Shown one piece after another: positions 55,319 through 64,000 of a stretch of 64,000 bases of DNA. The position numbers and the translations under genes were made by a program. Location: contig OX578279.1 in assembly GCA_951217055.1 (NCBI GenBank), positions 41,131,610 through 41,195,609 of the forward strand, written 5' to 3'. Positions within the stretch are counted from its first letter, which is position 1. Every line of letters starts with the position of its first letter. The stretch is from Gerris lacustris. Taxonomy: Eukaryota > Arthropoda > Insecta > Hemiptera > Gerridae. Below the pieces are notes generated by a model. The model did not search any database. It had not been told where the DNA came from and saw only the letters and a list, made by a program, of their open reading frames with translations.

Positions 55319-55485
55319 CAGGGCCGTCCCTAGGGGGGGTCAACCGGGTCAAGCTGACCCGGGCGCCACGTCTAGGGGGCGCCGCCAGGCCCCCTTCTTA
55401 ACTACTAGGTGAATTTGGCAATAAGGGGGGGGGGCGCCAATGATGCCTTTGACCCGGGCGCCTAAACCCCTAGGGACGGCCCTGT
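55319..55485. mobile_element. Short hAT MITE with perfect TATTTCGC duplication
   Basis: CAGGGCCGTCCCTAGG on the left and CCTAGGGACGGCCCTG on the right. Flanks TATTTCGC are identical on both sides (55311-55318 and 55486-55493). It is 167 bp with a GC-rich interior that can itself fold. The exact duplication suggests a recent insertion. Confidence 0.92.
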
Positions 55486-55561
55486 ATTTCGCTCTTCGTC
55501 TCAGATATGCTTATAATTTCTTTTATAATTTGAAACTGTTTGAATGAACTGACGATTCAAT

Positions 55562-56997
55562 CAGGGCCGCAGCTACATATTTTGCCAGGAGGGGCAAGCC
55601 CTAATTTTGCCGCCCCCTTCCACCACCCCCACCCCATTGCTATCCTAGCAATTCGCCAATAACTATTACTCCTACTCCTAAGTCAGCTTGTGAAAAATCT
55701 TGAAATATTTATTAATATTTGAGATAAAATATAAAATCATGTTTTAAGTTGATAACTAAGGTTTATTTGAAAATGAGAAACGAAACAATTCAAGTAAAAT
55801 CTTTTTAATATACCAGAAAATATTATACATACACGCAGAAAATATTATACATCATACATAAAACAATTCTTCCAAAAACTAAAAGTGTATTTATGTAAAT
55901 TTGACTTTTCGGCTGCAAATGTTTTGATTATTTTTTATCGATGCTCTTTGATGTTTAATGGAAAAGAGACTTAAATCATCAGAGACATCGAAAAGAAACA
56001 ACTAAACTCTAGTAAATTAAAATCTATTTATAAATAATAAACTCCTGTTCAGTTTAGTTAAAATAGATGCCAGTCCTACTAATCTCTCTTCTGTCATACA
56101 TGAACCTAACCCAAAGGGGGCCCGGGGGGCCTCCCCCGGAAAATTTTAGAAAATTAGGTTCAAAATGTTGAATTTTGGGCCTTTTTTAGAGCTTTTTCAG
56201 CTAAAAAAAAGCATCACCTAAAAGTTTGTTTTAAATTATTTCTGCAGAATTCTTAAAACATTTATTAACTAAATCGGTTTTTAGACTAAAAAAAAAAAGT
56301 TTTACCTTTAACGCTATACTATGCTATTAATTCTTTCTGATTCATTATGAAATACCTTCACAACGTCCTATACAGCAACTTGAACTAGGGGATACACACT
56401 CAACTGAGTATATAAACAAACAACCATTAAAGTATGCAAATAAACAAACACAAAATAGTTTGTATCCCACATAAACATGTAAAGTGGGAATCCCAGTTTT
56501 AAATGTTAATATTAACTTGACTCTTGATCCATAAACAATAATCATTTATTTGCAAAATAATTATATTATTAGTTTTAAATGAGGTCTCTCCTAATTTAAG
56601 TTATTCATCTATCTTTCTATGTAAAAACATTAACTTCTTGGGGGGCAAATATCTTGCGGCGCCCCTCAGGCCCTAGCGGCCTAGGGTCGCGCCGGCCTGT
56701 GTCTAGTTCGTAGGGATAGGGCGCGCATCGTCGAGACGGACTACGCGAAAACTACACTGTGACCCGAGCATGAAATAGGGAATTAAGAAGGCATCTACTC
56801 ACTGACAGTACTGCGTTCATATCGCTCACTCTCATCTGCCTAGCTCGCATGCCGCCCTCTACACCTGCATCACTGTGTCATATTACAGGTCTTAAATTAG
56901 TTAAATAAATTTAAAGTCTGTTAATCATTTTGCCGCCCCCTACATTTTGCCGCCCGGGGCAGAAGACCCCCCCTGCCCCCCCCTAGCTGCGGCCCTG
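55562..56997. mobile_element. hAT element with perfect GATTCAAT duplication
   Basis: CAGGGCCGCAGCTA on the left and TAGCTGCGGCCCTG on the right. GATTCAAT is duplicated on both sides (55554-55561 and 56998-57005). It is 1436 bp; TTTTGCCGCCCCCT words repeat near both ends. No intact transposase frame is seen, so it is non-autonomous. A GC-rich stretch near 56650-56700 (GCGGCCTAGGGTCGCGCCGG) may be the end of another nested hAT copy. Confidence 0.9.
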
Positions 56998-57005
56998 GAT
57001 TCAAT

Positions 57006-60000
57006 TAAAGTAGGCGGCGTCTTCTGTCTATTTTTATTTGTTTGTTGGGGTTTTATAATATACGAGGACGTATCATGTTTACTGTATGACCATTATGTTA
57101 CATAGGCTTCTACATATTCCCTGAAAAAAACTACTCATTAGAAAAATAATATTCCAAAACTAAGCTCCACTTAACATAATATTGCGTTTATAGCTAACAA
57201 ACTTTCACGTTTTATTGTACTTAATGTCCTGGCATACTTTGTATTCAATTTCAATCTAATAATAGTTACTGAAATTAGTGAATGTTCTTATTCTGAATCA
57301 TATGAAGTACTGACTCACATGAAGTTTTTATACGACAGGAAATATAGACTGCGCAATATGCAAGCGTTAGATTGAGTTCTGCCTTCAACCTCGACCCTAC
57401 TCAAGCTTCTCCGATCTTAGACGTTTATTAATAGCTTTATTCGAACACAAATGATATGAGCTCAGTCCATATCTACGCAGGATATGGATAATTGCATGAA
57501 ACTTTCAGTGATTGATCGAATTAAAATAATAAGTTCATTTTATTTTCTCAGTCACTTTTTATTTTTATTGAAATTTGAATCGCTTGTACCATTATAGTTT
57601 TTGAATAAAATAACAAACTACTTTTTTATGAATGGAGAAAGGATTACGAAATACTTTATTCTTTTATTTTTATGATTGATTTATTTGATATTATCAATAT
57701 CTAGGTCAATTTAGAATTTTATCATAAAAAATATTTTAAATCCCCAATGTGAATTAGGGGAAGAAAGAAATTTATACATTACATAAGTATCTATTTAGTA
57801 AGTTAATTTATTTTCCTGTAAAAATAATGAAATACTTATAATAAAAGGTCAAATGAATATTCTATTAATTAAATTAGAATATTTATTCAATTTATACGTT
57901 ATTATTAGTTATCAGAAGTGATCTAAACAAAAAACTACATATTAACTGAAAATATTATTTATCTACTTGCGGCAGCAAAATGAGGCTTTATTGAACTGAT
58001 TTCGGGCAAGGAATAGGCATTTACCCACCAAGGGATGAAAAAAAGTCGTTACACCCTGAGTGTTTTTGTTGGATGAATAGTTTTCTATTCACTTGTGTTA
58101 TTATACCAAAGCTTCTTATTTCATTTTTTTTAATAAATCATTAATTTTAGTTACTATACATAGTTAATAAATATAGATGGATTTTAGCAGTTTATTTTTC
58201 TGCCGCCCGTAGCCCGTAGGTAAAATATTATATGCAACAAGGTAGCAATGGAAACATTTCAGACTCTTGTATTCATTGCTTGCCTCGGCAGTCAATTTTG
58301 GTAAATTACCTGCCTCAGCAGTTTTTCATAACCTGTCCTCGCCTCCGGCTCGGAGGCTAATCTAGTCTTTCGTCAATAAATTCCATTTTGCTGCCTAGAT
58401 ACATCAATAACTATTTTACCATTTGTAATATTTTTTACACATGCTATACTTGCATTTATTTATCAATTCCTTAACCAAAAGTTAGTAGTAAAGACTTCTT
58501 TTAAAAAATCAGTTTTTCAATGTACTGATAAAAAAGGGGTTATTATCCCGTAATGGTCTGAGGCGGCTTTATAAAACCAAAAAAAAAACCCCATGAATAT
58601 GAAGTAAGAATTGTTTTGAACCGTTTAGAACATAGCGAAATATTATAATAAAAAACATGTAGCAAACAATTAGGCGAAATCAAATACTTAGTTTAATAAC
58701 TAAATGAAGCGGATTTTACAACACTTTTACCCTTTTCCTTTTTTTAATAATTCTTCCTAAACCAATATGCCTCCATGTGTAGAAAAGTAGCACATCTTAA
58801 ATAAGAAGAGTGCATAAATATACTGAACAGGAAGCAAAATAATGACAGTAGAGAAAAAGAGAGGTTAAAGAAGAATAACAAAACGTGTTCAGAAAACTCA
58901 TTTACTGACAAAACATACCACTGAACCAATATATGCCTCTTAAAATCAACAAAACCTGGCTTTACAATGGCTGGCTTACAATTTAATTTTTGTATTTTAT
59001 TTAACTTATACGAAACAACTATTTTAAGTATAAATAAATAATATTAAAAGTGCACTACTATTTAGTGTCACGGGTTGATAAAGATTAATTGATTCTATAT
59101 AGTGAAAACAAAACCTATTTAGCGTTATATAATAGAAAAAATAAGTTATTAATTAAGAAAGTGCAGTAGATTTTAATATTATATATTTTGAAATTAATTA
59201 TAATACAATCCACTAATTCCTCCTTGTGTTCTAAAAATATCTTGGCAAGAAATGTAATCTCTTATTTTCTTCCTGTAAAATATGTTGTCACAAGTTTAGT
59301 GCTTGACCGGTCCTAATTCCTATGTTAATTAATTATTAATTACCCATTTCAATTCTATGTAAATTCATTTTTGTAAGTCTACTAAATTTGTTAAAAGTTT
59401 TATATGAAAAGTTTAATTTTTTTTTAATGATAAGTTTTTTTCTCATTGAGTAGTATTTAATATTTGTAAATTAATCTACTTTAAACTATAATATTTAGAT
59501 TATTATGATATTATGCATTTAATTATTTCTTTCCAATCACTTAGCCTCGCTATATTTTCTTAATTTCGTTGATCACCGTCACTCTTAAACCACTCTTACC
59601 ATCAAGGTTAACTTGTGTCTTATTGTCAGATATTTTTAGTAGTTAAATTAAAAATCGGCGTTTTCGCGCCCAAGACATTGGGACTAAGGACATAAAAAAG
59701 GATCGTCCATTCTCTTCTTCGGGAAAGGAATGTTTATAGACCGTTTAGATCCTTATACTAAAATAGATTGAAGAATCAGTTTTCTGCAAATATTATTTTA
59801 GAATACTTGATGCTTAGAAACGTTTTTTAACATTTTTTATTTTTTTAATTATTATTTATTTTAATATTTTTTAATAATCTATCCGCCGGTTACCAAAATA
59901 TTTTATTCTGAAACGAAAAAAGCGAAAAACTATGCGCAATTGATCTGATTTCAGCGTAACCTTGTCTTTCTTATATGTATATAGGCATAAGGAAGAATTT

Positions 60001-62884
60001 ATTAATAAAATAAAAATAAAACATTAGGCATTAAAAAAAGCAGCCTGATTGAGCAGCCTTGATATGTACCACATAATATTTGATCATAAAAACTTTAATT
60101 TAAAATAAAATATTTAATTAAAAAAAAAAAAAATAATAAAATAAGAAATAAAATTCAGGATAAACTAGACATAAATGGGGTCAACCCTTTGTCGGTACCA
60201 CTTCCTTCTAATTCGTATACTAAAAGCAAAGGTAGACAATTAAATATAAAGGTAAGTATATTTAATTAAACACCAACAAAATACAAATATTTGTAACAAT
60301 TTTTCAAAAAGAAATGTGTTTGTACATTATTTATCTATCACGATACATATAAAATAAAGGGTAGCAAAAGAAAAAGTACGCGTTCAAATTTAATTAAATT
60401 ACTACAATTGAGATCCAATATGCAATAAAGAAAAACACTCCTAATAGAAATAGTTGGAATATTTTGTTTAACCAATAACATTTTGGGCTTTCAATTATAC
60501 ATATATTATTAAACGAAGTATATTATTAGGTAATTTAAATAATTCACTTCAACCACCAATAAGTAAGAGCGGAGCTAATACTTTACATATTTAAATAGTG
60601 AAATCCGAAAGAACGTGCACACATTGTCTCGTCTATATTATCTAAGTTCTGAAAAAACCAAGGCTTAGGATAGTGACAGTGACGCATTCATATTCATTCA
60701 CGTTTAGTCACGAATTACATAAAGATACGGTTCTTTTTTGGGGTCGAACATCTCGTTAGTTTAGAATGTAAATAACTAATTACGGAAAAGGTTTTCCTTG
60801 TTTTACTGTTGTCAAGGATAGGTATCATTATAAGAAGAATGTTTATATATACTTTTACATCGAATACTTGTAACTGGAATCAAAATAAGGACAAATTTAA
60901 GGTGACTATGATACCATGACAAATTTCAGCTTTCTTTAAGTCAACTTGAATGGTCTTTAAAAAGACTTTACTGTTTCTTTAAGAGAAATCTGTAAAATTC
61001 GAATGAAGGATGTTTACAGTTTATGTTAAATTCCACTCAAGCAGTTAATTCTTCCGTATTCCTCATCGAAACTTGATGACCTAATCCTTAAAACCTAATG
61101 GCCTCAATTATCCATTAAGTCAATGAACCTTCTTTGATATTAATGGTTCTATTTTGATTTGATTTTTATGAAGTGTTCAAAACAAGTTAATATGTTATAA
61201 AAAGTGTAATTCATTGCCACATTTGTCAGTAATTAATAATCACTGGAACAAGTAAAATATCGCTGGCATTGGGATAAAATAAAAATGATTATACAATGCT
61301 TCCTTATTAAATTTATTTTAATAATTAGTATTACTTATTTAAAGGTTGTCCTAATAACATTTTTTTTTTAAAAATAATAAGTGTAGGTATCGAAAATATC
61401 TTGAAATGGCAGTAGTAAAATACGGTATGATCATTTCCTTCTTTTTCCTCTTTTTACGGTATATCAGAGCCAAAAGTTTTCGAACATGCATAAGCCGTAA
61501 CAAACATAAGAATAACATTTTTGTTATTTAATTTAGTAAAGCGAAAGTAACTCTTTAGACTACTTCTATTACTAATTCCAATCTGTAATATAATTTAAAA
61601 GAAAAAATACAAACATATACCTATTTCTTTAATCAGCAATACCTCTCTTAATTGGCTAAAGCTAAATTCATGACTGTTAAACTTTGTACACATAGAATAT
61701 AGAATCAATTTCTAGCGCTAGCTCAAGAAAGGCATTAATTAATTTAACGTTTAAAAATGTAATTTGAATCAAATATACTACGTTTTAGCTTTTAACGTGT
61801 TGAAACCTTACAGATCATTCGAAGTATGCTCCAATGCTCCCACAAAGGCTGCGACAGTGCCAAATTACGTTTCACGCAACCTGAACTCATAGATAAGCCA
61901 AAAGTTGTTCTGTCTCGTTGATACGTGCATTACAATCCTCATTAAAAATCTAAGTTTATTCAGTTTTCGGTTTATAACTGTGTGGCAGTGTGGTTTTATA
62001 GCTAAAAAGTTCTTAGTAGCTAAATTAACAGCGGCTCTTTACAGACTCATGATTATTGGAACTCTGCATATAAAAATATTAAGCGAGGTTTAGTATTCAT
62101 TGCCTGTTCAGTAACTATTAACTAAATACATAGTATTGGTTTCTAATTAAGGAATGACAGTTTTCCGCACATTCTTCTTTCATGCAGCATGTACTTTACT
62201 TATATAAAATATTTATATAACATTCGAAAAAATGTTAGAGGCTATTTTTACCTGCTAAAAGGACTCTGAACCATCCTTAACACCTTTACAATATCAGCAA
62301 ACCAATTATAAAAAATCCTATTACCATTTTATTATTCATTGATACATGTAACATTTTCACTGTATCAAGTATAACATCTTATTTTAAAATATTACCTGTC
62401 ACATTTAAAAGAATTAATTTATTTGTAAGTTGGCCAGCTATACATTGATAAATTATAGCATCTTACTTAAGAACATCTTCAGGAGCTCGTTTGTTTTATC
62501 AAACCAATAAAACAAGACAAATAAACATCAGGCATTTCTTTGCAAAATACATGTTTTTTGAATTTTTTACAAAATAAAATCGTCTTTTTTGATCGTAAAA
62601 AAAGAAGAATGATGTTAAGAATGAGAATTTGATATCTTCAGTTTTTTATTTTTTTTATTTATTTTAAACATTTTTGGAGTTCTTGAAGCTTTAGAAACAT
62701 TGAAATAAGTTCGGCAGTAACAATATATGAAAATATATTAATCTATCCTCGACTCTTTTTTATTGATTCCTCATTTCATGTTTCTATTTTTCCAATTATT
62801 CACCCCTACTCTTGATTAGTTGTCAGTTGATATTATAATTTGTTAACATAACACATTATTTATCTTTATGAGCTTTGTTTGGCA
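57006..62884. other. AT-rich spacer, no gene seen
   Basis: About 5.9 kb of AT-rich sequence. No splice-bounded frame, RNA gene, terminal repeat pair or tandem array could be supported. A short cysteine-containing frame near 61810-61920 (LQCSHKGCDSAKLRF) has weak splice-like borders and no recognised homology. Confidence 0.45.
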
Positions 62885-63235
62885 TTACGCCGACAGGATT
62901 TGTGTATACACAAGAGATCCGATATGTCTGGCGCTTCTACTTAGTGTGTATAACACATTATTTCCTAAAAAAGATTCGGTGCAATTAGCATTACACCATT
63001 CTTTTAGAGGTTGATATAAAAAAGTTTTGTTTCTGGATCTTGACGTTCTGCTCCCAGATTTGTACATGAGGAAGAAACAGCGTTAACTACCTATGTTATA
63101 TTATGATATGTTAACGCTCTTAGGACGACATGTATCCTGAATATGCTCTCAGCTCTGGATCCGAAACGTTGGAACTTACAACCATCGAGAAACTATCACC
63201 ACGGAAAACCTAGACCTTTATAATTTCTTTTGTCT
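62885..63235 (+). repeat. Penelope-like terminal-repeat candidate with CGAAACGTTGG
   Basis: CCTGAATATGCTCTCAGCTC, then TGGATCCGAAACGTTGGAAC, is followed by CCATCGAGAAACTATCACCA. The pattern of CTGAA..ATG, a short variable stretch and CGAAACGTTGG resembles regions of Penelope-like retroelements that carry hammerhead-type ribozyme motifs. The catalytic core is not intact by eye. A minus-strand 60-residue frame lies over the left part but has no recognised homology. Confidence 0.3.
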
Positions 63236-64000
63236 TTTATTTCTTCTTTTTGATAAATTATAGAAAATCGTGATAAAAGTAACACTATTTTAAATTATGT
63301 AAATAATTATTATCTGCATGTAATTGCTATCATGATTTCGTTTTTATCATGAATGTGGGTTTCAATGATAAATAGAGTATTGATGACAAACATTTTCGAA
63401 GGTTTTCTTATTAGAAAACCCGGGCCTTGATCGGGTCTTGATTTAAAATTACCACAAAGGTATTCATGGCTCTCATTAAGCTCTGAAGCACAGGAAAACA
63501 CACTTGTCTTCCAATAACGAGTTTAGTGTATTACTATATTTCCTAAATCACACAGAAAGGAATTGACCTCACCTACTTTGACCTAGACCTTCTTCAACGC
63601 CCTAACAATTCTTCCTCAACTGTTACCTTCTAACAATGAGCAATTTTATTTCTTTCCAATCCTTTCTGAACCTTCATAAAGAAACAAAGTAATAATTTAT
63701 ATTTTATTTTAAAAGAAGCAAATAAAAAAAAGTAAGGATTCAAATAAAGTTGTAATACAGTATTGTTTGAGATTACTCGGCTATTGTTCGTGACCTCCAT
63801 TATAGGTCATAAGGTCATTGTATTATTAATTTTTTTTTACTTCCTGAATTAAGATGTTTTACTTTGTTAATAGTTTCCTCCTTGCTGGTTTGGGGTCCTT
63901 GTTGGAATGGACGATCGTTTTTTTGTTTTTTTTTATTGATCGTGTTCTAGTGATGAATTTGCCACGATTTTTATTTGATTGCCTTTAGATCATTTTTTTT
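63236..64000. other. AT-rich window end, no gene seen
   Basis: No exon or terminal repeat was found up to the window edge. Confidence 0.45.

Noticed and set aside
61810..61920. Cysteine-containing short frame (LQCSHKGCDSAKLRF)
   Set aside because: No family recognised, borders are weak and it stands alone; not called as an exon.
62885..63067. 60-residue minus-strand frame as a coding exon
   Set aside because: No homology recognised and it overlaps the repeat-like region with the CGAAACGTTGG motif.

Overview
This looks like a stretch of arthropod nuclear genome, either insect or crustacean; the sequence does not settle which. It is very AT-rich and mostly non-coding. The genes carry eukaryotic splice signals, and DNA transposons of many superfamilies are packed between and inside them. 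Two signals point to an arthropod: a Cys-loop ligand-gated chloride-channel gene of arthropod type, and mariner, piggyBac, PIF/Harbinger and hAT elements together with tRNA-derived SINEs.

Layout. Bases 1604-7422 (minus strand) hold seven coding exons of a ligand-gated anion channel. All splice phases agree, running from the signal peptide through the third membrane segment; the last exon or exons (M3-M4 loop and M4) were not found. Its introns contain a LINE remnant and two MITE-like elements. Bases 8986-10400 hold a fold-back mariner that was itself invaded by a tRNA-related SINE. Bases 12554-15229 (minus) hold the last two exons of a gene I do not recognise, ending in a very acidic tail; the intron between them carries a hAT element with a perfect 8-bp duplication and a hAT transposase fragment. 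Bases 21393-23783 (minus) are an uninterrupted MED16 (Mediator tail) gene. Bases 32367-35078 (minus) are an uninterrupted Ataxin-2 gene with Lsm, LsmAD and PAM2 regions and an unusual array of about eight 20-residue repeats.

From 35 kb rightwards the window is largely repeats and AT-rich spacer. The clearest structure is a PIF/Harbinger element at 43620-48155, with a TAA target duplication and a transposase first exon. A 3.2-kb element with GAGGTCGACC ends sits inside it, and that inner element holds a MITE and a piggyBac-type TTAA element. At 48967 (plus) lies the likely first coding exon of a small secreted protein, cut off by an intron whose downstream exon I could not find. Two hAT elements with perfect 8-bp duplications lie at 55.3-57.0 kb. 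The last 7 kb hold nothing I can call a gene.

The genes are unrelated in function (ion channel, transcription co-activator, RNA-binding translational regulator) and there is no sign of an operon or a co-functional cluster. The window is notable for nested and fold-back transposons and for the repeat array in Ataxin-2.
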